This document shows, piece after piece, positions 11,502-25,278 of a DNA stretch of 64,000 nt. The stretch lies in contig CM068323.1 in NCBI GenBank assembly GCA_034766995.1, forward strand, positions 21,393,846-21,457,845, written 5' to 3'. Both the position numbers and the translations under genes were made by a program. The number at the start of each line of letters is the position of its first letter. Position 1 is the stretch's first letter. The notes beneath the pieces are model-generated. The model had not been told where the DNA came from and ran no database searches. It was given only the letters and a program-made list of their open reading frames with translations. The DNA comes from Acanthacorydalis orientalis (taxonomy: Eukaryota; Arthropoda; Insecta; Megaloptera; Corydalidae).

Positions 11502-11965
11502 ATATGACATTACGTTGTTTTGAAATTACAATTATTTATACATCAAAATTAATTATCTACTTGTCGAAAGTTTAATATTGAGAATTTATGACAATTTATA
11601 TTAAAAAGACGTTTATGAAAAGAAAAAAATTGTTACAAACAACAGCATTCTAAAAAGAATGGATAAATACAAGAGAATGTGTCTATGAGTTTTAAATATT
11701 CTCTCTAGTAGAAATGTTTTAAAAAAATCTTAAAAATATTTTACTTTTCTCATTATATATTTGGTTTTAATTAAATTAAAAATTTATATCCGAAAACAAC
11801 TTCTATCTAGAAAAAATCAATCATTATTTTAAACTTCCTCCAATTTATTTTACTAATTAATCTCATTTATTTGACTGAGTGTTTACTAATTATAGAAAAT
11901 TAACAAACAAATTGTTGGGTTTTATATAGTGAACTTAAAGTACTCAATATCTGACAAGATAACGA

Positions 11966-11969
<4 letters not shown>

Positions 11970-12012
<43 letters not shown>
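11970..12012. repeat. (AT)n microsatellite
   Basis: About 21 perfect AT units. Confidence 0.97.
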
Positions 12013-12014
<2 letters not shown>

Positions 12015-12218
12015 GTTTGATCAATTTATTCCAATGATAAAAATTTAACTAATATATGAGTACAGAATGTTAATTGTCCTTCAAAAATCACAAACATACT
12101 TGAAACCAAAAACGAGTGGTATGAAATAGCCATTGAGCTTCTTTTATATTCCATATTTTCAATTCAAGTAAAGTCTTTATATCTAATAAATAGGGAATTT
12201 TAATCATTTTTCTATGAT

Positions 12219-12220
<2 letters not shown>

Positions 12221-12252
<32 letters not shown>
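12221..12252. repeat. (AT)n microsatellite
   Basis: Sixteen AT units, only about 200 bp from the previous array. Confidence 0.97.
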
Positions 12253-12255
<3 letters not shown>

Positions 12256-15200
12256 CGTGTATTTGAACATAATTTATTTTCTCGGAATATAGCTTTAAAA
12301 ATATCATCAAAACAAATAAAAAACGTCAAAATTCTCTAATAATAACAACAAAGTATAAAAGCACGGCAGTAAATTCCAAAAAAAGACTCGTTCTTAAAAA
12401 AAATCATTCACACTTAAATATTTCTGTAAAAAAAATGAAAAAAATCGCTGTGATGACCAAAGATCCATTAATTTAACGATAATATAACCGGTGCAACGTA
12501 ATAACTAACACCTAGTTTCAATCAATTGTTGCCCTGTCTTGACGCATTATGAGACTGAACTAATTAAAAATTAAATTAATTAAAAAGAATAATATAATCA
12601 TCGTCTAAATCACTAGATTACGTATTTTATAATGAAAAAAACACACACGATTCATTAATATGTTTTGTTTTTCATTTAAAACAGTGATTATGTGATTGAG
12701 TTAAAAATAACAGTTCTCATTAATAAAATTGTAATACAAATCATAAACAAATCGTGAGAGAGTTCAATGTTTCACAATGTTGATTTTTATGTGTATTCAA
12801 ATTGTTTATATATTGTTAAAATATACCCATTTATTATTTGCATAGTTTGATTAAAGGTCAATTCAGTTAAGTACATTATTTTACACTTATTTTTTATGAA
12901 AACTTTTTAAAAATGATTATCATGAACTGTTGTATTTTAAAATTCATATACCGTTGAAAATAAAAGTTTTAAAAACGTTCTATTTGTCTTAAATTTTATT
13001 TAAATACTTATTCGTCAATCAAGATCAATTATTGTTATATCAACATTCAAAGTTTAATTCTTTATATAATTATTATCAGCATCATAATATTTTAATAGTT
13101 TATTATTTTATTATTTAGAAGAAATCATATAAATTATGTTTATTCCCAAATAAATATTTTACTACTTTGTTATAAAATGTAGATTCATACTTTTTAATAT
13201 TATATACAAGTATTATATACTAGCTTTCGTATATTTTTAAATGTTAAGGAATAGAATATTTGAAAAATTCTGTTAACAGTTTGTTTAGTTTTTAGAAAAG
13301 TATAAACTTTTATTTCAGTAGGAAAACCAAATTTTCAGCTTGTGTACTATACATTATTATATCAACAGGTGAGAATATCTATAATATTTATACACATTTA
13401 ATATTTTTTAATACTTTAAATATAGTTTTATCTAATTTTTTTTATAAAATATTATTTAGAATACTACCAAATTTTTTAATTAATTCTTGCATGAGCATTA
13501 TTAATCCTTAAAGTAATTGTATATTTATACACTGTACGCATTTTTATATTAATATAATTTTTAAATTTATTAATTAATTATTATTTAAACATTTATATAC
13601 AAGTAAAAGAACATATATATGTAAAGTGGAGAAATAAGTATAAATCAAACAAAGCTACAAAATTTAACATTAAAGCACGTTTGAGCAAAAACAAACATCT
13701 TAGAACTAATGTTGTTGACATTGAAATGTATGTGGCGCGGACTCGTAATATAACAAGGAAAATTACAATGTATAAAAACACAGTCAGCGTGTATAACTTG
13801 TACTTTAGATGATTTATCTATTTACCTTTTAACGAGACAATGTACATTTATAAAGAACACATTGACACTGGTATTAAAATAGTTGAATGTAATTATAAAA
13901 TTCATAGTTTCAATATTAGTTTGTAGATAAAATGAAAACTAAACTGAATTTCAATTAAAACGAATGTTTACATTCATTAAAATTAAAAAATAGTTATATG
14001 CATTTTATGCTAAAGAACAAGCGAAATTTTATACGTACAGAGTAGTTCTTGTTGAATATTCTTATCGTGTCCCTTTCTGATTTATGTTTTATTATCCGAC
14101 TGAATGAAAATCACATTCAGGTGAATGAATTTAACGACGCCAAGTTTTACTCTTTTTATTTCTTTTTGTATGATTAAAATGTCAGTTTGAAAATGAACTA
14201 TTTCTCTTTAAAACACAGTACTGAAATAAATTATGTAAGCTAATCCAATAATTATTTTTATTCTTATACGAAAAGTTTGATTTGAGATAATGATTAACTT
14301 CACTAAACAAATACATTTATAATATTGTAACATTATAAATGTTCATTTGATGATTTATTCAATTAAATTTTATTTATTGGAAATTAAGGATTTATCGAAT
14401 ATAATAAAATTCGTGTATACTTTCATTAAAAATATATTTGTAAATTATATTTTTTTTTATTGGTTTAAATGTTTATATTTTCAATAACACGATAATTAGA
14501 ACATACAAAGGATCATTTTGTATTGTAACTCAATTTTCTCTAAATATATATTCCATGTTTGATTTTATTACAATTTAATTTCCCAATAAATTAAAAAAAG
14601 GAATTGATGTTGATAATTAATTAATTGACCTGAGTTATTATTAGGCTTTATAAATTTATACAACAAATGTTATACATTTATACATCAAAGTACAAGGTTT
14701 CAATTAAATAACATATTAGGAAATGAATAATTAAATTTCGCCCACGTTTGAAAATCAACTATTTCGATTTCATTATGATACATACATACATACACGATAA
14801 TGATACATTCAATGAAATAACTAAATATATTTTTAATTAAACAGCGATTTAAAAAAATGACCTATTATCGTCAACGTAAACATTATTTAAACTGAATTGA
14901 CTTTTATATTATTTACTTTTAATTATCAAATATAATTACAACAATAAAAATCGACATACATGTGAAACAATAATCATTTTTCCATATGTGTATTTTATAT
15001 TCATCAACATGCATATAAATCAGAACATAAATTTACATAAAGCACTAACATAAAATATTCTGAATGGATATTATTTATCTGTCTCGTATGTGTAACACAT
15101 ATTATAAATAAATAAAAAACAATAATGTCTATTTGTATAGCAAGTTTATGTTTCTAATGGTGTATAAGTGGCTCATTAGTCTCTCATAGTTGTATAAAAG

Positions 15201-16571
15201 GACAGAAGGTTTTTAAAGTATTGATTAATACCATTGATTTATTTTTTAATAGATTAAAGAATATTTATTCAAATATTATGTTTCAATCAGAAATAAATTA
15301 ATATTTTAAATAACTAACTTAAAAATTAACTTTCTATTGATTTTCTTAACGTAAATTATATAAATATGGTTTCAAATCTAAATTTATTTTTTAACTATAA
15401 GTAATTCAATCACTGCCAATTTGTAATACGAAATCAAAGAAACATTTTTAATAATTATTATTGATTCTATCGATCATTATTGTGATAAAAAATTCTTGAA
15501 AATAAATATATCCTTATTAAATCCATTGCATTTATGAATCATTCATATAAGAAAATAATTTTATATAAAATTAATCAATTTATCAAAAGTATTAAAAATC
15601 ATTAAACTTGTAAAAAGTATCAATTTGAAAATGTATATACCATCTTATCAAATTTAAATTATGGATATATTTGAAGAGAAATATTATTGCTGTTAATTAC
15701 TTTGAACTGTTAAAAACTTATATAATAAATGTAAATGTTTGATATTTGAAATTTTGTCGTCTACGTATATAATTTCATTAATTTTTTTATTTTAAAACAT
15801 TAGAAATTTAGCAAATATGATCCACAGTAAATTCATTTATAATTTATATAATTCCCAAATATTATCATAAATATAAAAATTTAATGTACAAGATGTTTTA
15901 TTTCTAATTTATTCTTCATTAAATGAAATGAACATCAAATCAAATTTTTTAAAGATCAATTTCAGAAAAATGTACTTTTTACTCTGTTTAAATGAAAATA
16001 ATTTACGTCTGCGTGTTTAAAATCCTTCTGGCGAGTCCTTTAATACATTTTTTATATGTTCATTAACTGCTATATTACAATTACGACTCTTAAGCCACTG
16101 TCTTTGATATGATTTTAAAAATGGTATTATAAAAATTAATTATAATACAATAAATAATTATAATAAACAGTTATTATTTGAAAAAATTTAAATGTTATTT
16201 TTTCAAGGAAAAAACAATTTATTTTTGAATTCTTTTAAAATGTGTTTCAAATGCTCAGATTAGATCTGAATATAATATTTTTTTAGAATTGATTTTGACC
16301 AACCTGTCTGAATTATAAATAAATTAGGATAAATTTATATAAAATTGGAAACGTTCTGCAAACTGAACTACGAGATTTTATTTCAGTTAAAACGATGTAA
16401 ATATAGCTTGCTTTTTTCTGAAATACTATTCCCAATTGTATGATTTGCATTTTTGTAATTTATTATTTTAAATCGTAATGTGTACAAGCTTTTTCATTCA
16501 TTTTTATTATTTTTAAAACATTTTAAAATTCCAGTAGACGATTCAGAATCTAAATAATTTCTAATTTGAGC

Positions 16572-16574
<3 letters not shown>

Positions 16575-16606
<32 letters not shown>
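16575..16606. repeat. (AT)n microsatellite
   Basis: Sixteen AT units followed by GTATATATGTACATATATA degeneration. Confidence 0.95.
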
Positions 16607-16614
<8 letters not shown>

Positions 16615-17441
16615 GTACATATATAGTAAACGTTGTGATAAAATGTATGTATTTTACTTTTTTTAGAAGATAAAAATTATTGAAAGAAACGCCAACGTAT
16701 ATATGGCTAAACATTATTTTAATTTCAAGATTTTTCACACGCTACTCAGTGTTGAATGTTTATTTGATAAACGTTTATATTCCGATTATATCTGTGAGAA
16801 AATGGACAATATAGTTTCAGGCGCTAGAGATATTTGTTTTTTGCTCTGCAGCTATTGAAAAATTGATGGGAACAAAACGTAAATACGAAAAACAAATAAC
16901 ACGAATGTTTTTCATATAAATTTATAAGAATGTGATGCACAGAACATGTGTTCAAAATCGATATAAGACATCATCAACGTGTCACATAATTAATTTGTGG
17001 TTGATTTGCTAATTAATTCATTATCGAAACAATGTAACGATTTATGCTACCTACCCTGTCCACAGTGCACACTGGTATACGTAATATGCATATCTTTGTC
17101 TAACTGAAATATATAATCCAATTCGCACAACCGAATTTCTAAGTGTGAACAATCCAATAAGAAAAATTGTACATATAATAATTAAAAACATAGTTACTTT
17201 ATAGGTTATAGGTAATAAATAATTGAATGATATAAAAATAAAATCAAAACGATGATATTTAATTATGTTTAACGAAATCAAATGTTTATAATTGACCGAA
17301 TGTATTCCAATGTTATTATTAATAAATAATAAAAAGGTATGACATAATTTTCTGATCTTTTTTACCCAAAAGTATCACATTTTATAAACATCTATGAAAA
17401 ATTAAAGCTACATTTTATGTATAGCCACATTTATTAAAATA

Positions 17442-17464
17442 ATATATATATATATATATATATA
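17442..17464. repeat. (AT)n microsatellite, short
   Basis: About eleven AT units. Confidence 0.95.
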
Positions 17465-18094
17465 AAAGTAGATAGTTGGATACAGAAATATATATATGAA
17501 TACGTGTTGAACGATCAAATATTTTTATTAGTCGGATGCATTAAAAAGTCAACAGCTTTTTATTCACCTACAACAATAAATAAAGAGTCATAAAAGCTAC
17601 TAATCAAATTTTTGAACCCTTTCATCATAAAATATTTACAGCATTTTTTAGAATACGTCTGTGATGTACTGTAAAATTGTTTCCTTTATTATACTCTAAA
17701 AATCGATACAATAAAAGTTTTTCTGCTTATGCTATATGTATTGTTAATTTCATTTCATTTTCAACTTCAAATATTATTTTAATTAAATTTCAGTTTGACA
17801 AAAGGTTTATGTATTTGATTATTCTTTTTTCGTATATAATATTTTTAAGCCTACTATCTTCGTATACCTATTCTAAATATTTAATATATTTATTGAATAT
17901 ATTATCTTCAGCTTTTTAAACCTATACTAGATTTTTCATGAAAATTTTAAAAATATGCATGTGGTTAAAGTAAAAATACGTTATATAAATGTGATATTTG
18001 CAAATAATTCAAAATAATATTAAAAAAATGTTGAAATAGAAATAATTCTCAATAAAGGAATTATTTTTTAACAGTAATTATTCCTTAACAAATC

Positions 18095-18117
18095 ATATAT
18101 ATATATATATATATATA
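18095..18117. repeat. (AT)n microsatellite, short
   Basis: About eleven AT units. Confidence 0.95.
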
Positions 18118-18575
18118 CCAAAGTGGTATTTCACCATTAAAAATTTTATCTACATATATTTATTTAAGAAACGTATGAAAATTAATGATCAATTGTATTA
18201 CTCTACTTGAGTATGCACTAAAATTTAATTTTTTAAATAACAACGAATAAATTTAATTCAGATATTGAATGAATTTAATTTTATGATGAAATTCAGCAGA
18301 GAAATAATCCACAAATAAGTTGTGAAACGAGACAAATTTAATAAAAAAACTTTACAATTTTAATTACTTAGAATTCGTTTTTGTTTATTTCTCGTGAAGT
18401 TGACTCAATGTTAGTAAACAATTTTTATCCTACAAAAACAACACCAAGTGCTGAAAATAAAATAATAATTCTGAGCATCTCAATTAAGCATATGTACGTG
18501 TTATATCATTTCATCTCAAAATATCATCATCCAAATGTAAAAAGTACATACAAATACTGTTACATATTCGGATAC

Positions 18576-18601
18576 ATATATATATATATATATATATATA
18601 A
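18576..18601. repeat. (AT)n microsatellite
   Basis: Thirteen AT units directly bordering the GC-elevated island that starts at about 18625. Confidence 0.95.
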
Positions 18602-18620
18602 ACAGAAAAGTTATATTTGG

Positions 18621-19225
18621 TGTTTTCCAAGAGACCCCATATCATTGGTCTCTACTCAAATTTGCATAAATTTGTCTTTCGCCAGTTATAGTCCGCGCTG
18701 GTCCATTGTCATCGTTCAAGCAATGTACAGCGTCGTGCGAAAACCACTTCAATCCGCCCATCTTCGTGATTTCAGTCATTGAAATCAAGATTTAGGGCGC
18801 GTTCAATAACACAAATGTGAAGTTTATATTGGTATAGAATCGGGACGACACCGTTTTCGCTTTTACCAATTTCAGTTATAGCTTCATGAATTATTAAAAC
18901 GTAGAATACACACCTCGAAGAGTGTCCATTTACAAGCAAAACCGCAATTAAAGGTCATGAATAATGTATTTAAATGGAACGGCTCGAGGGTTGACATCCG
19001 ACCCACCGGTAGTACAAATCTATCCCGTATTGTGTTCAAACATCGATGCGGTATTCTGCAGAACGCGTTTAACAAAACGACTACAAACTACGAAATCCCT
19101 TCATCTTTGAACAATTGTCGTATTATGATGTAAGACACGGCGAAATTTATTACCGTCGCGCGAAATTCAATATTGCTCAGATTTAAATTTTGCCCGTCGA
19201 GCCAGTGAAGATAAACAACAATTTA
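18621..19225. other. GC-elevated island (candidate conserved noncoding element or exon)
   Basis: About 600 bp of high-complexity sequence without simple repeats, flanked by AT-rich DNA. Two overlapping frames stay open through its core. The + frame runs from about 18888 to a TAA near 19133 (internal MNNVFKWNGSRVDIRPTG, then STNLSRIVFKHRCG). The - frame covers 18884-19075 (begins MLNAFCRIPHRCLN). Neither resembles a known family and no convincing splice pair bounds them. Openness on both strands at once is more typical of stop-poor noncoding sequence than of one exon. Confidence 0.4.
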
Positions 19226-20077
19226 TTAAACTGAAACGTCTCGCACAGAAAATTCGAAATGAATAAGAAGTTTATATTTCATTGAAGTATCTCTACATCC
19301 AACTATTATTTTAACTTCTTTTCTTGCGAAGTACGTATTGTGATAATAACGGAAAAAAAAAACTCAATTCTCTTTGTTTATACAGCTGTCAAAACTGTCT
19401 ATCTATATCAATTCCATGAACTAACTTTTGAACGGATTTAAATTAAAGTTCATTTATAAACAAACAAACCGATGGGTAAGTCCTGGTACTAATTACTTTT
19501 TCATGCAAATCAGACAAGCATAAAGGTTGTCTCTATAGAAATTATGCCAGAAATTTCTTGATTCTTAAATAATTATTGAAATTAATTTCGTCGAATACGA
19601 AATTCGGATTAAAAGATAAACTTAATGACATTGTTGATAAAAGAGACTATAAAACAAATACATATATAAACATTTTTAATAAAAAGTTTTTTTTATCAAA
19701 ATAATTCATAAAAATTCCTTCAAGTTGTTTAACAAACGAAGCAAATATGTAAATGACAAAATATCAATTGTAACTTCGAAATAGCAATACCCTATTTCTA
19801 AAAACCTAATCTTTTCTCGATATATTTCTATTTTTAAATAAACGTATAGAAATGATTAAAATTAACTACTACAAATAAATAGTTGAGAAACAATAATATA
19901 CAAAACATTTTTACCTTCAATTTCAGCGGCGTATTTAACTGATAATGCTTCTCACAATACTTTAAACACCAATCTAAAATAAAAAAAGGTATAAATCGTT
20001 TCATCTTCTAATTTACAGTTCTTAAATTATTACTTACAGTATTTATTAAAATAAAATAAACGTAAACGTTTAATAAA

Positions 20078-20081
<4 letters not shown>

Positions 20082-20132
<51 letters not shown>
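20082..20132. repeat. (AT)n microsatellite
   Basis: About 25 perfect AT units. Confidence 0.97.
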
Positions 20133-20134
<2 letters not shown>

Positions 20135-21138
20135 TCAAATTAATTTCTCAACCTCCTGTAGAGTTAAATGATAAAAGACTGGTTGTAAGTTAATTTAAAT
20201 GTACAAAGCATTATCACTAAATGGTAACGTAAGATAGCTTGTCTTCAGTTAGATAATTGAATGTGTCTGTTTTGTGTAGTGTTCACAATAAAGTGTCTCG
20301 TAAGTTTGGTTATAAATGATAACTGAAAGATACGTGATATGAATTATTAAAATTACGTTCAACATTTAACTATTTTAATATATTATATAAAGTACATCTA
20401 TCAACTTGAAACTTGTACGATCTGAAATTTCATTTTTAATCTCATTCAAGTGTAAGTTTTGTCAACTGCATTTAATTAAAAACATTGCATGGAAATAAAA
20501 AGATATCAGAAGACGTATAACTATTTTATAGTATTTTTCAATGATTTCATTTTACTTTGTCTACAATCAAATTATAAATGTAAACTATATTTTCTTACTA
20601 CAACTATTTTAATCTATAAGTGCATTAATATAATTATCTTGAATCTTAATTATAAAATTTTACCTTTATTAACTAATTCTTTTTCTCATAAATAATTAAA
20701 TATGTTTGACATACCATAACGAACCATAACGTTTCATTCATCTTAAATTATATAATATTAATAATACATATTCTAACCAATTATTTTTTTATTATTTAAT
20801 AACTTTTCAAAGTTTAATAATAGATTTTTATAATATCATTATCTATTTATAATATATAAATCTATTTTATGTTCAATAAAAGTAATTGACTTATATCAAA
20901 GAAAATAGTACTAAAATATTTATTGTCGATACAAACGTGATATAAAATATCCAATTATATATACACACATACACATACACACATATTTATGTATATATGT
21001 AGTCCTGTATAAATAATCAATCTAGAAAAATTATTTAACACCATAAAGTGAGAATATTATTCTAGTTATATTAACCACTTATGATTTCTGAAAACAAAAT
21101 ACAATCGAATATCAAATAAAATCTATATAAAAGTGTAT

Positions 21139-21141
<3 letters not shown>

Positions 21142-21172
<31 letters not shown>
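21142..21172. repeat. (AT)n microsatellite
   Basis: About fifteen AT units. Confidence 0.96.
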
Positions 21173-21175
<3 letters not shown>

Positions 21176-21414
21176 TCGTACATTTATACACTCACCTATA
21201 TATAGGAATTTATATGTAGGTAAAAATATATGTATATACGCATCAAAATATCTAAGGATGATATATGTATTTCTATTGATCCCTCACAAGGCACTTTCAT
21301 AAGCCATAAGAAATTCACAACGCAATAAAAAATTGACTTTCCTTAGAAATAAATCTGTATTCATACAATATGCATAGTATACGCATTTATATAAACATAC
21401 ATTCGCGTACACAC

Positions 21415-21418
<4 letters not shown>

Positions 21419-21476
<58 letters not shown>

Positions 21477-21490
21477 GTGTGTGTATGTGC
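21419..21490. repeat. (AT)n microsatellite with TG/TATG tail
   Basis: Twenty-two AT units, then a GTATATATATATATGTGTGTGTATGTG-like mixed tail. A short CA run lies just upstream. Confidence 0.95.
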
Positions 21491-21874
21491 GTGTAATTTT
21501 TTTATTAGAACTTTTAATTATATTTCAATATGATATTCACAATAATGTTAAAACTGAATATTTCTCCTTGTTTTTTTTTTGCATGAGCATTAAATTTACA
21601 AAAATTTAAAAAATAAAGAAAAGAAAATGCCATAGTCATTAAATATATATGAGGACAGTAAAATACATCTACTATTTATAATTGTGTACTGGAAAACGAA
21701 TATGTTAAAGACAAAACATCAACGTTCATTGTATATTTACTTCAATAAATAAACAATGATAACGCAATAAACATTTAAATGACAATCAATACGATTCTAA
21801 ACTGTACATTTTCAGCACTAGAAACTCACAACAAAAGATAAAAATACATCGAAGATAGAAACATAAATAAAAAC

Positions 21875-22140
21875 ATAAAGACCGAGTTGTTTATCCTAGC
21901 GATTTGAATTTTACGACCCTGCTGTAACACACTCGGCACTAAAAACACTAACATGTTTCATTGTACGTTCAGGGGGTGAGTGTTCAAAATAATTACCGAC
22001 CAAAAATACATGTGTGCCAGCGTATATCCAAGTTGTAACTTGACACCTAACTATAAATTACCTCGGAGTTTTCAGATTGACACTAGGATAATTAGTTTGG
22101 AAATGTTTGTCTCAAAAACTTGCTCGCAAATTGTCTTACT
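21875..22140. other. GC-elevated island
   Basis: About 260 bp of mixed composition, including AGACCGAGTTGTTTATCC and a GGGGGTGAG patch at about 21973. A frame of 77 codons (21980-22213) is open but unrecognised and runs out into AT-rich sequence. Candidate regulatory element by composition only. Confidence 0.3.
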
Positions 22141-22694
22141 TATTTCTTGTATCGTTGTATCATTATTACTTATACGAGAAAAAATTATCTCTACTTTGTA
22201 TTTTACTTTATAGTTTAATAGTGTACAATACACTTGAGGACGAATAAAGTTGAATACTTTGAATGATTTAGAACAGTTTCTTATTATTTTAACTTAATAA
22301 TAGCTGAATTAAACAACGATATTTATATTAAATAAAATGTTTATAATATAAAGTTGATTTACAATTATAACACAAATACTCTATTTATTATGAATTCATA
22401 TAAACTGCATTCGAACTATCAATTAATTTCTAGAAACGAAAAATAAAAGTTTATACAATTATGAATTATATCATGTTTCTATTAACCAATTAAAGAAAAC
22501 CCGTTAATTATAAGTAACATTCATAAGAAGACAACTCGATATATACTCTTCGAAATTGATAATAAAATACTTTTTAATTTTTTTATTCACTCCATATAAT
22601 ATTAGTTTGGCTAATAATAAAATAGAATCAACGTTAAATAAAACTCTGCAAATCTTTATCTTCGAAAATACATTTATATGAAATTTCAAGTTAC

Positions 22695-22698
22695 ATAT

Positions 22699-22752
<54 letters not shown>
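22695..22752. repeat. (AT)n microsatellite
   Basis: Fifty-eight bp of AT with one AAAT slip. Confidence 0.97.
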
Positions 22753-22758
<6 letters not shown>

Positions 22759-23097
22759 TTGTTTTGGAACATACATATTTCAAAACAATTTCAATATTGT
22801 GAACACCATCCTTACAAACTTGCACATATGTAAACTTATCATTCCAAACAAACAATGTACTCTTCAATTCAGAACAAATAAGAGTAGCTCTTTAAATAAA
22901 TTCAATTTTAAGGGAGATATATCTAAAAATCTCGTCGATCTGCAGAAGATAAACTACAAAAGTCTATTAAATTGTATTTCCTCAATCCGACAAAAATAGA
23001 CTTTTTTGTATTATGGACAATACCAATTTATTTTCAAGGACAGTTCTCATACAAAATTTAAAATGTCTGACATACAACTCTATACATATATACAAAG

Positions 23098-23152
<55 letters not shown>
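23098..23152. repeat. Compound (TA)n-(TG)n microsatellite
   Basis: About 21 bp of TA then about 33 bp of TG, the same arrangement as at 732-791. Confidence 0.97.
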
Positions 23153-23155
<3 letters not shown>

Positions 23156-23920
23156 ATAAACGAATAAGTTCAAATAACTACGATCAAGATCAGACAAAAA
23201 CCGGTTGTAACTTTGGTTCAGTTACCATGACGGTTACACATCTCTTATTCCGCTTTATGTTTGTACCGATGTCGATAAACCATATCAGGGCAAACCTTAG
23301 AATAACTATGTAATGTTAACAGTAACGTTATATTAAAATAAATGAATCTTTTTTCAGTTTTTTTGCTTTCACAATCTGAAGACATGTTTTTACAAAATAA
23401 TTAATTGTATTTTATAATATTTGTTTATAATTGAAACAAATTTATAACATTTGCATTCAATATTATTTAATAACTATTTTATTACAAATAAATGTAATAT
23501 CTATTCAAAAACAATATCTGTATGGATGTATTTCCTCATAATTTTCATATTTATTCACAATTAATGAAATGAAAAAAATTTAATGAGAAGGGAAGTATTA
23601 TTCACATTTTTGTCCAGTTAGTAATTGATGTAATGTTTAACAATTGTGTTGTATAGAATTCATCATTAGAGTATAATTGGAACAAAATAAATAAAGGAAT
23701 ATAAATAAATAACAATAATAAATCTAAAGAGAAATCATGGAAGTATAAACAATATGAATATAATTCGAGTTTGTATGTGGGTTGATATACGTTTTTTATA
23801 TTTTTTATCGATATACAATTAATATTCAGTCTACTGAAAATAAATAAACTGTATTACTTCCTTTTTATTTTGAATAGATATCTTCATCACGACATTAAAA
23901 GTAAATATATAGAGCTCTCA

Positions 23921-24370
23921 ATACAAAAACTCGACGTATATATATTCCCCTCGAACTTACGCACACCATTACACCAACTATACAACACTGTTAAAGAACG
24001 ATACAACTTGAGCAGAGAGTACGGTGTACAAATAGTGCAGTGATATGAAGTAAAGTCATATGACATGCAGAGCCGGGTCTATTTTATGGTAGCAATAGCA
24101 ACGGAAGGGCCATATCCTGGCCAAATCCAATCACATTTCTGCACGGCTGCAGAATCACAAGCCCGACTACTGGCACACTTAAGGAGAAGCGTGATGGTTC
24201 TTGTCTCAGACGAGTTCATTCCTGCCGTATTTTGCTCAGATCGAAGGATTTATGAGCGTCCGCGCGTAGTAAAAATATCTCCGGCATTAATATATTATTG
24301 TTGAAAGGAGCATTCGCTCCGGAAAGCCCAACGTTTCCATCTTGCTTGTCGTGTGATTAAGTGAAGACAG
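23921..24370. other. GC-elevated island (candidate conserved element or exon)
   Basis: About 450 bp of complex sequence. A + frame 24065-24304 is open for 79 codons (starts MQSRVYFMVAIATEG, includes LLAHLRRSVMVLVSDE) but matches no family I know. It has no clear splice boundaries. A small hairpin GGAGC-ATTC-GCTCC sits at 24307-24320. Either a regulatory element or an unrecognised exon. Confidence 0.35.
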
Positions 24371-24546
24371 ATATGTGCGTGTATATGTATATATATATAT
24401 ATACATACACATTATAAAATAAATGTGTTGTTTACATTTCAAACCACGATGAATTTCTCATACATACAAAATAAATTAAAGGAAATTTACATTTCTATAT
24501 ACATTTTAATTTTAATTTATTGTACGAACAACTTTCTTTCTCTCCC

Positions 24547-24573
24547 TATATATATATATATATATATATATAT
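24547..24573. repeat. (TA)n microsatellite
   Basis: Thirteen TA units. Confidence 0.95.
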
Positions 24574-24645
24574 TACATATCAATACTGAAAATTATTCAA
24601 AAGTTAATTTAAAAAATTAGTAGAATATTAAAATGTTTTTTACAT

Positions 24646-24647
<2 letters not shown>

Positions 24648-24710
<63 letters not shown>
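24648..24710. repeat. (AT)n microsatellite, very long
   Basis: About 31 perfect AT units. Confidence 0.98.
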
Positions 24711-24713
<3 letters not shown>

Positions 24714-24944
24714 GACAAAAAAGCTAATATAGAAGTAGTAAATGTCAGAAATAATAATCCCACTGACACAAATCACATTTTTAAATAACTAACAACGACT
24801 ATATGGTTAATAGATATATTCATTTATTAGCATTTATATTGATAGGACTTTCTCATTTTCAAATCTCTGCCGAATTAAAATTTTATTTTCGAATAAATAA
24901 ATATATATGTATATAGTTCTATAGAATATATAAATTTTATTTAT

Positions 24945-24984
24945 ACACACACACGCACATATATATATATATATATATATATAT
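24945..24984. repeat. Compound (AC)n-(AT)n microsatellite
   Basis: ACACACACACGCAC followed by about thirteen AT units. Confidence 0.95.
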
Positions 24985-25225
24985 GCCTATGTATGTATAT
25001 ATATGAACAATTATGTTTCAACAATTATCAAATACAGGTATAAACATACAATTCACATTCTACCTAACTTAATTGAGTGAAAAGAGGCGTTGAAGCTAAT
25101 TTTAAGTCATTGTCAATTTATCATTAATTTAATTCGCTAACCACTGAACCACTTTCAAAGCTCTTCAGTCTATACAATATGAATACTACCTCTTTGTTTA
25201 TATAGAATTGTTATTGTGCACACAA

Positions 25226-25227
<2 letters not shown>

Positions 25228-25275
<48 letters not shown>
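25228..25275. repeat. (AT)n microsatellite
   Basis: Twenty-four perfect AT units. Confidence 0.97.

Positions 25276-25278
<3 letters not shown>

Larger units (their letters stand above)
11131..18620. other. AT-rich gene desert, part 1
   Basis: About 7.5 kb downstream of the LHFPL gene. It consists of A/T runs and (TA)n arrays, with only slight rises in G+C (for example 13600-13790 and 16730-17110). No coding frame, RNA gene or transposon was recognised. Confidence 0.7.
19226..21870. other. AT-rich intergenic sequence
   Basis: No gene or RNA seen. Contains (TA)n arrays at 20082-20132, 21142-21172 and 21419-21490, and otherwise plain A/T-rich sequence. Confidence 0.65.
22141..23920. other. 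AT-rich intergenic sequence with one small mixed patch
   Basis: Mostly A/T-rich with two long microsatellites. The only higher-complexity segment is 23160-23310, which includes the palindrome-like GGTTGTAAC...GTTACC. No gene seen. Confidence 0.6.
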
